Positions 1-10,215 of a DNA stretch of 64,000 bases are shown piece by piece (the first letter of the stretch is position 1; each line of letters opens with the position of its first letter). Both the position numbers and the translations under genes were made by a program. The stretch comes from Treponema sp. Its GTDB lineage: Bacteria > Spirochaetota > Spirochaetia > Treponematales > Treponemataceae. The notes below the pieces were generated by a model. That model saw only the letters and a list, made by a program, of their open reading frames with translations, made no database searches and had not been told where the DNA came from. The stretch lies in the NCBI GenBank assembly GCA_024693715.1, contig JAILKS010000069.1, forward strand, positions 52,680 through 116,679. Reading direction: 5' to 3'.

Positions 1-268
1 GGTGATTAAACTTAGCAGCATATAAAAACATCGTACGGACTGCCGCTATAAAACGGTTTATGCTTGCACTTGATTTATTCTGTTTCGAAAGCTGACCAAT
101 ACAAAGAAGAAGATTTTCCTTTGTGATGGAATGAATTTCCATTTCCGGTGATAAAAAAATCTGCAGCTGCAAAAGATCATTCTTATAACCGATACATGTA
201 TTTTCACTTAATCCGCGTACAGCAGAAAGATAAAGAAGAAATTCATCTGTCAGTTCATTTAATTTCAT
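1..268 (-). CDS. Tyrosine recombinase, N-terminal part (XerC-like), cut by window edge
   Basis: Reading the minus strand from an ATG at 268 gives 89 codons that run off the window. The protein begins MKLNELTDEFLLYLSAVRG and continues with LSENTCIGYKNDLLQL and SASINRFIAAVRTMFLYAA. This is the SAM-like N-terminal core-binding domain of Xer-type tyrosine recombinases, in which a conserved Leu-Ser-x-Asn-Thr stretch precedes helix 2. The catalytic domain lies outside the window. The gene follows glpK with a 22-nt gap and has no clear ribosome binding site. A complete xerD-like gene lies at 5712-6596, so this is likely its XerC partner for chromosome dimer resolution; that assignment is inference. 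From memory, T. pallidum has a second Xer gene in the same place after topA. Confidence 0.8.
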   Translation of the reverse strand, partial: MKLNELTDEFLLYLSAVRGLSENTCIGYKNDLLQLQIFLSPEMEIHSITKENLLLCIGQLSKQNKSSASINRFIAAVRTMFLYAAKFNH

Positions 269-290
269 AATAATATTATCGACAGAAAAA

Positions 291-1778
291 CTAGCATTCC
301 CACTTTTTTGAACGCTCTACGGCTTTTTCCCATCCTGAAAGCAAGGTTTTCCTCTGTTCAGTCTTCATTTTAGGTTCAAATACCTTATCTACTGTACGTT
401 TTTTCAAAAGTTCAGATTTATTTTTTAACAAACCGCATGCAAGCATTGCAAGATATGCTGCTCCAAGCGCTGTAGTTTCAACATTTTTCGGTCTGCACAC
501 CCTTGTATTCATTATATCTGCCTGAAACTGCATCATTATATCACTGACACACGCTCCACCATCCACATTAAGTTTTGTGATTTTTATATTACTGTCCTTT
601 ACCATAGCTTCAAGAACATCACGAACTTCATAGGCAATTGATTCAAGAGCAGCCCTGCAGATATGAGCCTTTTTTACACCTCTTGTCAAGCCTGTAATTG
701 TTCCACGAGCATACATATCCCAATAAGGAGTTCCAAGACCAACAAAAGCCGGAACAATATAAACACCATTTGAATCCTTAACCTTTGCGGCCTGAATATT
801 CACATCATTCGCAGTGTCTATCATTTCAAGTTCATCACGAAGCCACTTAATCAGTGCACCGCCTATAAAAACACTTCCTTCAAGTGCATATTCAATTTTT
901 CCGTCTATTCCAATTGCAATTGTTGTAAGAAGATTTTTTGAACGCACAGGTTTATCTCCGGTATTCATAAGCATAAAGCAACCGGTTCCATATGTATTTT
1001 TTGAATCGCCTTTATTAAAGCAGCCCTGACCGAATAAAGCAGACTGCTGGTCACCAATTGCACTTGCAACAGGAGCGCTGAATCCACACACAGAACTTTC
1101 CGTATTACAATAAATCCTTGAAGAATCACAAACCTCAGGTAAAATACATCGTGGAATATTCATAAGCTGCAAAAGCTCATCATCCCAATCAAGCTTGTAT
1201 ATATTAAAAAGCATTGTACGGCTTGCATTAGTATAATCCGTAATATGAACCTTACCACCACTTAATTTCCAGATAAGCCAGGTATCTATTGTTCCGGCAA
1301 GAAGCTCTCCTTTTTCAGCACGCTTTCTTACTCCGGGAACATTGTCTAAAATCCATTTAAGCTTTGTAGCACTAAAATATGCATCAATAAGAAGACCTGT
1401 TTTATCACGAATTTTTCCCGTCCACCCCTGCTTCATAAGTTCGTCACAATAATCTGCCGTACGCCGACACTGCCACACTATCGCATTATAAACAGGCTTG
1501 CCGGTTTTCTTATCCCAGACAACTACAGTTTCCCGTTGATTAGTAATTCCTATTGCTGCAATTTCATCTCTTTTTATTTCTGATTCAACGATAAGATTCT
1601 GAAGAACTTTCAGCTGACATTTAAAAATTTCTTCCGCGTCATGCTCAACCCATCCAGCCTTAGGATATATCTGTTCAAATTCAAGCTGACGGCTATCCAG
1701 AGGTTTTGCATTTTCATCATAAAGAACTGCCCTGCACGAAGTTGTTCCTTCATCAAGAGCAATTACATATTTTGCCAT
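291..1778 (-). CDS. glpK: Glycerol kinase
   Basis: A 495-aa FGGY-family sugar kinase that phosphorylates glycerol with ATP to sn-glycerol 3-phosphate in the cytoplasm, feeding glycolysis and phospholipid synthesis. The N-terminal phosphate-binding motif [15 protein letters not shown] and the glycerol-kinase segment [15 protein letters not shown] are present, and the length matches the family (about 495-505 aa). The start is placed at the ATG at 1778 ([11 protein letters not shown]) because GGAGGA sits 4 nt upstream; an in-frame ATG six codons earlier has no such site. The gene lies 27 nt after topA at the distal end of the mraZ-led run. No glycerol facilitator gene is next to it. Confidence 0.96.
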   Translation of the reverse strand: MAKYVIALDEGTTSCRAVLYDENAKPLDSRQLEFEQIYPKAGWVEHDAEEIFKCQLKVLQNLIVESEIKRDEIAAIGITNQRETVVVWDKKTGKPVYNAIVWQCRRTADYCDELMKQGWTGKIRDKTGLLIDAYFSATKLKWILDNVPGVRKRAEKGELLAGTIDTWLIWKLSGGKVHITDYTNASRTMLFNIYKLDWDDELLQLMNIPRCILPEVCDSSRIYCNTESSVCGFSAPVASAIGDQQSALFGQGCFNKGDSKNTYGTGCFMLMNTGDKPVRSKNLLTTIAIGIDGKIEYALEGSVFIGGALIKWLRDELEMIDTANDVNIQAAKVKDSNGVYIVPAFVGLGTPYWDMYARGTITGLTRGVKKAHICRAALESIAYEVRDVLEAMVKDSNIKITKLNVDGGACVSDIMMQFQADIMNTRVCRPKNVETTALGAAYLAMLACGLLKNKSELLKKRTVDKVFEPKMKTEQRKTLLSGWEKAVERSKKWEC

Positions 1779-1805
1779 AAAATCCTCCGTTAACAAGAGA
1801 TTTTA

Positions 1806-3929
1806 TCAGTTTTCTTCTTCAGTCGATGTATGAAGATAATTACAGTCAGGATTGATACAGCTCTTGTAACTTCCATTCTTTTTATCGAATTTTTCAACAA
1901 GGAACCAGCCGCATTCAGGACAATACTGATCTATCGGTTTAAAGTGACTTATGAAAGTACAAGTCGGATAATTTGTACAGCCAAAGAAGGATTTTCCTCT
2001 TCCCTTTGATTTTCGCTCAACGATTTCACCGCCGCAGCCTTTGCATGGGCATTTAGCAAGAGGAATCGATTTTGTGTTATGACACTGAGGAAAACCTGAA
2101 CAGGCAAGGAAGAAACCGAAACGACCAAGTTTTTTAATCATCGGTTTGCCACAAAGCTCACAAACCTTATCAGTCTGTTCATCAAGGAATCCTTTTATAC
2201 TTTCTGTATTTTCCATAACTTCATCAACCCGTTTTTTAAACGGACCGAAGAAATCCTTCATCATTGTATTCCAGACAAGAGTATCCTTTTCAACATCATC
2301 AAGCTTGTTTTCGACTTCTGCAGTAAATGATTCATTTATAACATCCGGGAAGGATTCTACAAGAATTTTTGCAATCATACGTCCAAGCTGAGTCGGCACA
2401 AGCTGTTTATTTGCCCTGGTAACGTAATATCTGTCAAGAAGAACTGAAATAATCGGAGCATAAGTTGACGGACGACCTATTCCCTTTTCTTCAAGCATTC
2501 TTACAATTGAAGCATCTGTATAACGTGCAGGTCCCTGGGTAAAATGCTGTTCAGGATGAAATTTCAGGACATTAATCTGCTCACCCTCTTTCATCGAAGG
2601 AAGACTCGTTGATTTATCTTCTTTTGATGAAAGCAGCTTAATTACGTTATAAAAGCCTTTTTCTGAAATCTTACTGGCCGCAACTCTGAATACCGCATCA
2701 TCAGCAGAAATCTCAACTGAAGTTGTAATCATTTTTGCGTTATTCATCTGACTTGAAACGAAACGTTCCCAGATGATTGAATATAATTTAAACTGATCGT
2801 GTGTAAGATATTCTTTTACGCTATCCGGAGTATATTCTGTATATGTCGGACGAATACCTTCATGAGCATCCTGTGCCGCTTTACCAACTGTATAATGAAT
2901 CGGTTCTTCTGGTAAATCTGACGGATAATTTTTTGTAATCCATGCCCTTACATCATTTAAAGCAGTTTCAGAAATTCGGACAGAGTCTGTACGCATGTAA
3001 GTTATAAGACCGACACGATTCTGTCCTATCTGAATACCTTCGTAAAGCTGCTGTGCAATCTGCATTGTTTTTCGTGATGTAAAACTAAGTCTGTTTGCCG
3101 CTGCCTGCTGTAATTTTGAAGTTGTGAACGGAGCCTTAGGCCTTACGGTTTTTTCTGATTTTTTCAAGGAAGTAACAATGCATGGAGCACTTTTAATTTT
3201 TTCGATTATTTCATTTACAACGCCCTCTGATTTTAATTCAGGAGTTTCTCCTTTATATTTTACAAGCTGGGCGGTGAAGGAAGATTTTCCTTTTGCAAAA
3301 TCTGCATCAAGCGACCAGTATTCTTCAGGTAAAAAATCTTCAACTTCTTTTTCACGTTCACAGATCAATCTTAAAGCAACAGACTGAACTCGTCCTGCAG
3401 AAAGTCCGTTTTTTACTTTGGCCCACAAGAGCGGACTAAGATTATAACCTACAAGTCTGTCCAAAACACGTCTTGCTTTCTGTGCGTTTACCTTTGCTTC
3501 TACAATTTCTCCAGGATTTTTAACGGCTTCAGTAATCGCTGCCGGTGTAATTTCATTAAAAACAATTCTGCTGATTTTTGCATCGGTTTTATCTTTAAGC
3601 GCATTGTTTAAATGCCACGCAATAGCTTCTCCTTCGCGGTCATTATCGGAAGCAAGCAGAACAAAATCAGATTTCTTCGCATCCTTCTGAAGTTCCTTTA
3701 AAAGCTTGGCACGGCCTCTTACTGTAATGTATTCAGGCTGAAAACCGTTCTCTATATCAATAGCCATCCTTGATTTTGGTAAATCAATAAGATGTCCCAT
3801 TGATGCTTTTACTGTATAACCTGCTCCAAGATATTTTTCAATTGTATGAGCTTTAGCAGGAGATTCTACAATAACTAAGGTTTTTGGAACTTTTTCTTTC
3901 TTTGAAGTTTTCTTTGTTTGTTCTGCCAT
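1806..3929 (-). CDS. topA: DNA topoisomerase I (type IA)
   Basis: A 707-aa type IA topoisomerase that relaxes negative supercoils. The Toprim domain carries LVIVESPAKAHTIEKYLG (catalytic Glu at residue 22) and the metal-binding DNDREGEAIAWH near residues 95-106. The active-site tyrosine is Y311 in GLITYMRTDS. The C-terminus has three four-cysteine zinc ribbons, starting CELCGKPMIKK, CPCKGCGGEIVERK and YCPECGWFLVEK, followed by an acidic tail. A weak AAGGATAG ribosome site precedes the ATG. The gene lies 10 nt after dprA. The xerD-dprA-topA order agrees with my memory of other treponemes. Confidence 0.97.
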   Translation of the reverse strand: MAEQTKKTSKKEKVPKTLVIVESPAKAHTIEKYLGAGYTVKASMGHLIDLPKSRMAIDIENGFQPEYITVRGRAKLLKELQKDAKKSDFVLLASDNDREGEAIAWHLNNALKDKTDAKISRIVFNEITPAAITEAVKNPGEIVEAKVNAQKARRVLDRLVGYNLSPLLWAKVKNGLSAGRVQSVALRLICEREKEVEDFLPEEYWSLDADFAKGKSSFTAQLVKYKGETPELKSEGVVNEIIEKIKSAPCIVTSLKKSEKTVRPKAPFTTSKLQQAAANRLSFTSRKTMQIAQQLYEGIQIGQNRVGLITYMRTDSVRISETALNDVRAWITKNYPSDLPEEPIHYTVGKAAQDAHEGIRPTYTEYTPDSVKEYLTHDQFKLYSIIWERFVSSQMNNAKMITTSVEISADDAVFRVAASKISEKGFYNVIKLLSSKEDKSTSLPSMKEGEQINVLKFHPEQHFTQGPARYTDASIVRMLEEKGIGRPSTYAPIISVLLDRYYVTRANKQLVPTQLGRMIAKILVESFPDVINESFTAEVENKLDDVEKDTLVWNTMMKDFFGPFKKRVDEVMENTESIKGFLDEQTDKVCELCGKPMIKKLGRFGFFLACSGFPQCHNTKSIPLAKCPCKGCGGEIVERKSKGRGKSFFGCTNYPTCTFISHFKPIDQYCPECGWFLVEKFDKKNGSYKSCINPDCNYLHTSTEEEN

Positions 3930-3939
3930 AAATCTATCC

Positions 3940-4998
3940 TTAAAATAATTCCTTTTGAAATATTAAAGAACTGCGTATTCCAGGCTGTTCACCAAGAACC
4001 GCACAATAATCCTTGTAATCACAAATTACAGGAGCTCCACTTAAAAGGAACTTCTGCGGTGTATTTTCCCTTTTATATCTGCTGACTTTACCTGTGGCAA
4101 AATCAGAATCCAGCCGCTGCTCAACCCTTCCATTAATTTGCATTGCAAGCTCAGAAAAAGCAGCAGTATGAAAAAATACATCCCTGTTAAAATCAAGTGC
4201 AAAATCAGCAGTAATCAGTGCACCACTTCCGCATGGAGCCTGAATAACTACAGTTGCAGGTGAAAAAGCGGCAATTATTCTGTTTCTTTCAATAAAATGC
4301 CACTTCGCCATTTGACTTGCAGGTTCATATTCACTCACAATACAACCGCCGCTTTTTAATATATTTGCAGCAAGCTTCTTATGATTATAAGGAATAATCG
4401 AATCTATGCTTCCCGGCAAAACCGCAATAGTTTTTCCAAGTTCTGCCATAGATTCATCTTTTTCCAGCAAATCAAAATATGCATTGACACAGCCAAGATG
4501 TGCATAACCATCTACCCCGTTTGCAAGCCCGGAAACAACATTACAGCCGTCAAGAGCTGCTTCATAAGAAAACTTAATGGCAGCATCTTTTCCCTGTGGT
4601 GTAATTTTTCTTGTTCCCACAACAGAAACACTTTTTTTATTCAGACATTCCGTATTTCCCCTGCAATAAAGCAGATACGGAGGATTAAAAGCATTTCTCA
4701 ACAAGTACGGATATCCGACATCTGAATTCAGAAGAACCTGAATATTCATTTTTTTGCAGTAATAATTTGCAATTTCTGCACATCTTAAATTTTCTTTACC
4801 ATCCCAGACGGCTCTATTCAAGTCCCGCTTTATCAATGCAGCAATATCATCTTTAGACAGTAATACAATATCAATATAACTGTCAAGATTTTTTTCTAAA
4901 ATTTTCTTTTCCTCAAATGAAAGAAAAGAGATTCTCGAAAGGCTTAAAACAAAAATCTGTTCTGCTTCCGAAAAATCATTGAAACGGCGTTTGTTCAA
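3940..4998 (-). CDS. dprA: DNA-processing protein DprA (Smf)
   Basis: A 352-aa DprA/Smf protein. In naturally competent bacteria DprA protects incoming single-stranded DNA and loads RecA; many non-competent bacteria also keep it. The Rossmann-like core is clear: SVVGTRKITPQGKDAAIKFS, then SGLANGVDGYAH (the family SGxARGID motif), TIAVLPGSIDSIIPYNH and SEYEPASQMAKWHFIERNR. The N-terminal ~90 residues form a less conserved SAM-like region. The start overlaps the end of the upstream TPR lipoprotein gene by 23 nt, which suggests translational coupling. No other competence genes are in the window. Confidence 0.93.
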   Translation of the reverse strand: MNKRRFNDFSEAEQIFVLSLSRISFLSFEEKKILEKNLDSYIDIVLLSKDDIAALIKRDLNRAVWDGKENLRCAEIANYYCKKMNIQVLLNSDVGYPYLLRNAFNPPYLLYCRGNTECLNKKSVSVVGTRKITPQGKDAAIKFSYEAALDGCNVVSGLANGVDGYAHLGCVNAYFDLLEKDESMAELGKTIAVLPGSIDSIIPYNHKKLAANILKSGGCIVSEYEPASQMAKWHFIERNRIIAAFSPATVVIQAPCGSGALITADFALDFNRDVFFHTAAFSELAMQINGRVEQRLDSDFATGKVSRYKRENTPQKFLLSGAPVICDYKDYCAVLGEQPGIRSSLIFQKELF

Positions 4999-5704
4999 GT
5001 ACAGCTTTCTTCTTCTCCTCGGCGATGGATTTAGTTTCAGCTGATTTTGTCGTATCTATTATTTTATCTAATATTTCAAGAGTTTTGTCAAATTCCCCGT
5101 TCAAATAATATGCAGTTGCAAGAACTGACATTGCGTCAATATGCTTTGTATCAATAGTAAGAAGTTTTTCAAGATAAGGAATTGCACGTTCAGGCTCAAT
5201 TGTTTCATAAACATAAACGATTGAAAGTCCGTAAAGAGCATTTACAAAACGATCATCAAGCTGTATTGCCCGAAGATATGCATTTTCTGCAAGCGTAAGA
5301 TATTTCCCAGCCATTTCCATATTACCGGTACCGTCTTTTTCCTTATGATACATATAACCGGAGCATATTCCAACATAATAATACAAATTAGGATTAGAAG
5401 GATAATAATTCAAAGCCTCCTGAAAAGCTTTAAGTGCTTCTCCATACATCGGAGGCGTAACATCCATATATTTCTGGCCAAGCAGCTTATACCAGATGCC
5501 TATCTGTGTCTGAGCAAGCTGAATGTCCTTTACACGTGTTTCATATTTTTCTATTGCTTCCTTATATTCCTCAATAGTTGTAGGTTTATCTACATTTTCT
5601 TCCATCCTCTGTAAACGGGTAATATACTGATTAGAAACCCTGTTACAGGAAAACAGTAAAACTGAAATTAATAAAATACATGAAACACCAAATAATTTTT
5701 TCAT
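4976..5704 (-). CDS. TPR-repeat lipoprotein
   Basis: A 242-aa protein with a lipoprotein signal peptide, MKKLFGVSCILLISVLLFSC, with the lipidated cysteine at residue 20. The mature part is almost entirely helical tetratricopeptide-like repeats, visible as YYYVGICSGYMY, NALYGLSIVYVYE and AMSVLATAYYLNG units with alternating small and aromatic residues. TPR lipoproteins usually act as scaffolds at the membrane; no specific partner is evident. The start at 5704 is chosen because GAGGA lies just upstream and the signal peptide begins there. An ATG 14 codons earlier would put a charged stretch before the signal. It sits between xerD and dprA in one operon. Confidence 0.82.
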   Translation of the reverse strand: MKKLFGVSCILLISVLLFSCNRVSNQYITRLQRMEENVDKPTTIEEYKEAIEKYETRVKDIQLAQTQIGIWYKLLGQKYMDVTPPMYGEALKAFQEALNYYPSNPNLYYYVGICSGYMYHKEKDGTGNMEMAGKYLTLAENAYLRAIQLDDRFVNALYGLSIVYVYETIEPERAIPYLEKLLTIDTKHIDAMSVLATAYYLNGEFDKTLEILDKIIDTTKSAETKSIAEEKKKAVLEQTPFQ

Positions 5705-5711
5705 ACTATCC

Positions 5712-6596
5712 TCATTCATTAAAATATTTTTTATGTGCCGCCTCAAGCTGATTATCAGTTATATGCGTATAAATTGTCGTTGTAGATAAATCTGAATGAC
5801 CTAAAAGCTCCTGAACTGAACGAAGATCCGCTCCGCCAGAAAGCAGATGTGTAGCAAAAGAATGTCTTAAAGTATGAACCTTTGCTTTAATACCCGAAGC
5901 CTTTTGAAGTTCACCAAATCTTTTCCAGACACCTTTTCTGGATATTTTCTTTCCCTTGTAATTAAGAAAAAGCTCTGCTACAGATTTATCCTTCTCTAAC
6001 CGTGGCCTTACATTCTGAATGTAATCCACAAGCTTTTCTTTTGCAACTGTTCCAAAAGGAACAATCCTTTCTTTATTGCCTTTTCCATGAACAAAAATAA
6101 GTTTTTCATTAAGGTGAACCTTCGAAACCTGAAGATTACAAGCCTCACTTATTCTTAATCCGCAGGAATAGATTAACTCAAAAAGACAGACATCGCGTTT
6201 TCCGCAATCGGTGGAGGTATCGATTGAAGAAAGCAATAAATCTATCTGTTCTCTCGTTAACACCTTAGGCAGATTCCTTGCAACCTTCGGTTTATCCAGC
6301 TGCAAAGATATATTTTCCGTCCAAATGTTTTTTCGGACAAGATACTCACCCAATGCCCTTAAAGCAGAAATATCTTTTGCAATAGTTATTTCCTGAACAC
6401 CGTCATTTTTTCGCTGCACAATGTAATATACAAGATCCGACGCTGTTACCGCTTTAAGCTTTATTCTTTTGACAACAAGCCAGTTTAAAAACTCATCTAC
6501 AGAAATTTTATAGGTCAATGCAGTCTGTTCAGAATCTCTTTTTACAAGAATTAAGTCTGTATAAAACTGATTAACAAAATTTTCTATACTGTTCAT
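5712..6596 (-). CDS. xerD: Tyrosine recombinase XerD
   Basis: A 294-aa tyrosine recombinase with the full catalytic set: R148 in CGLRISEACNL, K172 in HGKGNKERIVP, H241 and R244 in HTLRHSFATHLLSGGADL, H267 in LLGHSDL and the nucleophile Y276 in TTTIYTHI. The N-terminal SAM-like domain spans about residues 5-90. With a XerC partner it resolves chromosome dimers at dif during division. It starts 1 nt after the ftsZ stop codon and so is likely coupled to ftsZ. XerD rather than XerC is chosen from context and overall resemblance, and the two are easily confused. Confidence 0.9.
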   Translation of the reverse strand: MNSIENFVNQFYTDLILVKRDSEQTALTYKISVDEFLNWLVVKRIKLKAVTASDLVYYIVQRKNDGVQEITIAKDISALRALGEYLVRKNIWTENISLQLDKPKVARNLPKVLTREQIDLLLSSIDTSTDCGKRDVCLFELIYSCGLRISEACNLQVSKVHLNEKLIFVHGKGNKERIVPFGTVAKEKLVDYIQNVRPRLEKDKSVAELFLNYKGKKISRKGVWKRFGELQKASGIKAKVHTLRHSFATHLLSGGADLRSVQELLGHSDLSTTTIYTHITDNQLEAAHKKYFNE

Positions 6597-6597
6597 T

Positions 6598-7992
6598 TTA
6601 ATTATCTGTAAGGTTTATTGTCCTGCCAAATTCTCCCTTAGTCCATACAGCAGGCTTACTCAAATCATTATCTGCAGTAAAACCAGGTGGAGGAGTTATA
6701 GTTCTTCTGCTTGCAGATCTTGAAAAAGCATCACCCCAGGATTCTTTTTCAGGTTCAGTCTCCTTCTTTTTTTCACCGCCAAGCTGACCAGACCAAGGAA
6801 ATTCATTTTTATCAAAAGAAGTTTTCTGTTCAGTTTCATTTTCATCTTCTGCTGCAAAATCACCGCCAAAAGAATCTTTAGGAATCCGATTATTCAATAT
6901 TTCTGTAAAAAGAGAACTTGATATAACATTTGAATCTTCAACTACAGGCTGTTTTTCCTTAGGAGCATCAGCTCTGGAAAAATTAAATTCATCTTCACAA
7001 TTTTCAAGTCCTGTTGCAATGACAGTTACGCTGATTTTATCACCCATGGATTCAGAAATAACCTGACCCCAGCAAAGATTCAATTCTTCGGCAGCCGATG
7101 CAGTAACAATCTTACAAATTTCTCCTACTTCACTCATCGAAACTTCTTGGGAGGCACTTATGTTTATAAGGATATTTTTTGCACCGTCAATATGTGTATT
7201 TTCAAGCATAGGATTATTAATTGCTCTTGTTGCTGCTTCAACGGCCCTGTTTTCACCGGTACCGACACCTACACCCATAATTGCTTTTCCCTGACCTTTC
7301 ATTGTATTTTTTACGTCTGCAAAGTCAGTATTTACTACACCAGGTTTTGTGATGATATTTGAAATACCTTCTACACCCTGACGAAGGACATCATCGGCAA
7401 CAAGAAAGGCTTCCGGTACAGGAGTATTTTTATCTACAACCTTCAGAAGCTGTTCATTTGGAATTACTATCAAAGAATCTACTTTATCATGGAGCTTTTC
7501 AAGACCAGCCTTAGCCCTTCGCATTCTTACCGGTCCTTCAAAATCAAAAGGAGTCGTTACAACGCCGACTGTCAAAGCACCAAGCTCTCTGGCTATCTGT
7601 GCAACTATCGGTGCAGAACCTGTTCCTGTTCCACCGCCCATTCCGGCAGTTACAAAAACCATATCTGCTCCACGAAGCTGATTAGCAATCATTTCCTTGT
7701 CTTCTTCCGCAGCCTGCTCACCTACCTCAGGATGTCCGCCGGCACCAAGCCCCTTTGTTACTTTTTGACCGATAGCAAGTTTTACAGGCGCCTTGGAACT
7801 ATTCAAAGCCTGTCTGTCTGTATTTATTACGATAAAATCTACATTGGAAATTTGCGCTTCAATCATGCGGTTTACGGCATTAGATCCGCCACCGCCACAA
7901 CCTACAACTTTTATGACAGTAGGACTTATATCAGTATTTTCTGTTTCCTTAACAGAATCCTCTGCTGTGTCCTCTACTATAGAAAAATCCAT
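6598..7992 (-). CDS. ftsZ: Cell division protein FtsZ
   Basis: A 464-aa tubulin-like GTPase that forms the Z ring. The N-terminal GTP-binding segment [15 protein letters not shown], the tubulin signature GGGTGTGS at residues 119-126 and the T7 catalytic loop [11 protein letters not shown] are all intact. The C-terminal linker (about 340-445) is long, acidic and low complexity. The last residues ([18 protein letters not shown]) do not match the usual DIPxFLRR tail that binds FtsA in many bacteria. A GGGAGGA ribosome site precedes the ATG. The 80-nt gap after ftsA contains its own promoter-like sequence. Confidence 0.98.
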   Translation of the reverse strand: MDFSIVEDTAEDSVKETENTDISPTVIKVVGCGGGGSNAVNRMIEAQISNVDFIVINTDRQALNSSKAPVKLAIGQKVTKGLGAGGHPEVGEQAAEEDKEMIANQLRGADMVFVTAGMGGGTGTGSAPIVAQIARELGALTVGVVTTPFDFEGPVRMRRAKAGLEKLHDKVDSLIVIPNEQLLKVVDKNTPVPEAFLVADDVLRQGVEGISNIITKPGVVNTDFADVKNTMKGQGKAIMGVGVGTGENRAVEAATRAINNPMLENTHIDGAKNILINISASQEVSMSEVGEICKIVTASAAEELNLCWGQVISESMGDKISVTVIATGLENCEDEFNFSRADAPKEKQPVVEDSNVISSSLFTEILNNRIPKDSFGGDFAAEDENETEQKTSFDKNEFPWSGQLGGEKKKETEPEKESWGDAFSRSASRRTITPPPGFTADNDLSKPAVWTKGEFGRTINLTDN

Positions 7993-8040
7993 ATTTCCTC
8001 CCTTTTATGAATTTTCAAGTAAATTACAAGATTAATAAAT

Positions 8041-8068
8041 ATTATATCATTATATCACAGTTTTACAA
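8041..8068 (-). promoter_or_regulatory. Putative ftsZ promoter with doubled extended -10
   Basis: In the 80-nt ftsA-ftsZ gap the minus strand reads TTGTAA (8068-8063), a 16-nt spacer, then TATAAT (8046-8041). A second TATAAT lies at 8054-8049, and both are preceded by TGA, giving two overlapping extended -10 elements. Transcription would start near 8034, about 40 nt before the ftsZ start codon. This would let FtsZ be made independently of the mraZ promoter. Confidence 0.6.
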
Positions 8069-8072
8069 ATAA

Positions 8073-9320
8073 TTAAAAGAATGTTTCTTTAATACGCTTA
8101 AAAAATCCATCTTTTTTTTCTTTATTAGCCGCATGCTTTCTAGGATCTCTCTGTACAGGCATAAGTTTGTTTGCTTCCAAAAGTCCGATTACTGTAGCAA
8201 AATCAGGATTTCTATACTCGCTTTCATTACCGCCAAGACTTTCCGGAATACCGATTCTTACTGCTGATGTATTGAAAACATATTGTGCAAGTTCAACAAC
8301 GCCCTCCATCTTTGCACCACCGCCGGTAAGAATGATGTTACCTGAAAGCTGCTTGATTTTATCACTCGTCTTTTTGATTACCTCTTCACGAACAAGTGAG
8401 AAAATCTGTTCCATTCTAGCCTGGATTATCTGTGCCAGAGATGACCTTGCAAGAAGCTCAGGAGCTCTTCCTCCGACACCGGGTAAAATTACATCTTCAT
8501 CACTTTGAATTCCCGGAACCCAGCATGAACCTGAATCAATTTTTAATTTTTCTGCAGCAGTTGCAGGAATACCTGTTACAACCGCTATATCGTTTGTAAC
8601 AAGATTTCCGCCTACAGGAATAGATGCCGTACTGATTGGTGCCCCATTAATAAGAACAATTACATCAGTAGTACCGGCTCCAAGATCTATGATTATTGAA
8701 CCTAAATCAATTTCATCCTGATGACATACAGACTGTGTCTGAGCGAGAGTCTTAAGCATAACTCCACCAAGAATATAATTAGCACGAGAAATGCATGAAC
8801 GTATATTCTGTATGATTGTTTTAGAAGCAGTAACGATATGAACTTCTACTTCAAGCTTAAAGGCAAGGGAATTAACAGGGTCCTGAATTCCACCGACTCC
8901 GTCTACAAGATAGTTCTGCGGTATTACATGGATTTTCTCTCTGTCGGCAGGATAGTTTAATGCAGTTGCAACTTCGATTACCTTACTTACATCTTCTTTT
9001 GTAACTTCACTTCTGTTTGTCCTTCCATTAGGACGAATCGGAACTACACCACGGGCATTTTCACTTTCTATCTGTGAACCGCCGACTGCTACTATAACTG
9101 AATCAACTATTACACCGGCCGTACGTTCTGCATCTTCTATAGTTTCACGAATAATATCCTTGGCATCTTCTATATTAATTATGACACCATTTCTTAAACC
9201 CGAAGATTTTCTGGTAGAAGTAGCAAGGATAGTAAGCTTACCTTCATCATTGATTTCTCCAATTGCTACCTTTACTATACTTGTACCAATGTCAAGACCG
9301 ACAATAGTTCTTTCACCCAT
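8073..9320 (-). CDS. ftsA: Cell division protein FtsA
   Basis: A 415-aa actin-like ATPase that anchors FtsZ to the inner membrane. It has the actin-fold phosphate motifs VGLDIGTSIVKVAIGE, IIDLGAGTTDVIVLING and ILTGGGAKMEGVVE, with the FtsA-specific 1C subdomain between the first two. The C-terminus ends in a basic/aromatic amphipathic helix, FFKRIKETFF, the expected membrane-targeting sequence. The start codon overlaps the last base of ftsQ, so the two are translationally coupled. Confidence 0.96.
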   Translation of the reverse strand: MGERTIVGLDIGTSIVKVAIGEINDEGKLTILATSTRKSSGLRNGVIINIEDAKDIIRETIEDAERTAGVIVDSVIVAVGGSQIESENARGVVPIRPNGRTNRSEVTKEDVSKVIEVATALNYPADREKIHVIPQNYLVDGVGGIQDPVNSLAFKLEVEVHIVTASKTIIQNIRSCISRANYILGGVMLKTLAQTQSVCHQDEIDLGSIIIDLGAGTTDVIVLINGAPISTASIPVGGNLVTNDIAVVTGIPATAAEKLKIDSGSCWVPGIQSDEDVILPGVGGRAPELLARSSLAQIIQARMEQIFSLVREEVIKKTSDKIKQLSGNIILTGGGAKMEGVVELAQYVFNTSAVRIGIPESLGGNESEYRNPDFATVIGLLEANKLMPVQRDPRKHAANKEKKDGFFKRIKETFF

Positions 9321-10198
9321 TATTGTTCCCCAATATCCAAAGTCGATATAATATCATTTATTTTACACGAAACCGAGCCATAACGCAAATCAATTTCTTC
9401 AACATCGGTTTCCAAAAAATTTATTACATCTAATACTACCATCATATATTTTAGTGCATCTTCATTCAAGGACCTGTCTGTAAGAACTTTTACTTTTGAC
9501 TGTGCAGGAATAAGTTCAAGCTCATAATTTCCAAAATCCTTGTCAATTACACAAATCTCTGAAATGCTTGCAAAATAATTCTGCTTCATTTCACCGATTG
9601 TTGAAATCTGTTCAAGAAGCGGTTTGAATTTTGCAGGGATTTTCATTCCGCCAGCCATATACTCTACAGGAAGTCCGGAAATAATAGGGATTGAATTATT
9701 ATTGAGAACAGAAGAATCTCTTGCAGGGAATAAATATCCGTTTCTGTCTACCTGCATAGGATATGAAATTCCATCTACAACTACGAATGTAACTGCAACA
9801 CTGACACGTTCTGTAATATCAACATATATTTTATCAGGAAATTTCTTTTCTACAACTGCACGGTCAATTCCAGGCTCAGAAGAAAGGATAGCGACAGCAC
9901 TCTCAACATCAAAATCAAGCCATGACTTTGAATCCATCGCAAGAAGCTTTAAACCGATTTCTTCAGCGGTAAACGAACGGTTTCCTTTAACGGTAATCTT
10001 TGGACTAGCAAAGCCAGGCATTACATATTTATAAATTACAAGCTCTGCAACAAGGAAAAGACATAAAACACAGAAAATAATCTTCAAAAGACGTACTTTC
10101 TTATCGCTTGAATATTCCTTTTTAGAAGAAACCTCTTCCATAACAGGCTCCTCCTTTTCAAAATTCATAGTGTTAAACAGTAAACCAACATCGCTCAT
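9320..10198 (-). CDS. ftsQ: Cell division protein FtsQ/DivIB
   Basis: A 292-aa bitopic membrane protein with a cytoplasmic N-terminus of about 37 residues, one membrane span at about 38-56, a POTRA domain at about 66-135 (KITVKGNRSFTAEEIG to KIYVDITER) and a C-terminal beta domain. FtsQ links early and late divisome proteins in the periplasm. An AAGGAT ribosome site precedes the ATG. It lies between ftsW and ftsA, the order expected of a division and cell wall cluster. Confidence 0.9.
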   Translation of the reverse strand: MSDVGLLFNTMNFEKEEPVMEEVSSKKEYSSDKKVRLLKIIFCVLCLFLVAELVIYKYVMPGFASPKITVKGNRSFTAEEIGLKLLAMDSKSWLDFDVESAVAILSSEPGIDRAVVEKKFPDKIYVDITERVSVAVTFVVVDGISYPMQVDRNGYLFPARDSSVLNNNSIPIISGLPVEYMAGGMKIPAKFKPLLEQISTIGEMKQNYFASISEICVIDKDFGNYELELIPAQSKVKVLTDRSLNEDALKYMMVVLDVINFLETDVEEIDLRYGSVSCKINDIISTLDIGEQ

Positions 10199-10215
10199 TT
10201 TATTATCCTTATATT

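Noticed and set aside
7489..8010. Long open frame on the plus strand opposite ftsZ
   Set aside because: It is antisense to a clearly conserved gene, has no ribosome site, and its amino acid composition (many Cys, Ser, Tyr, His) is typical of a shadow frame.
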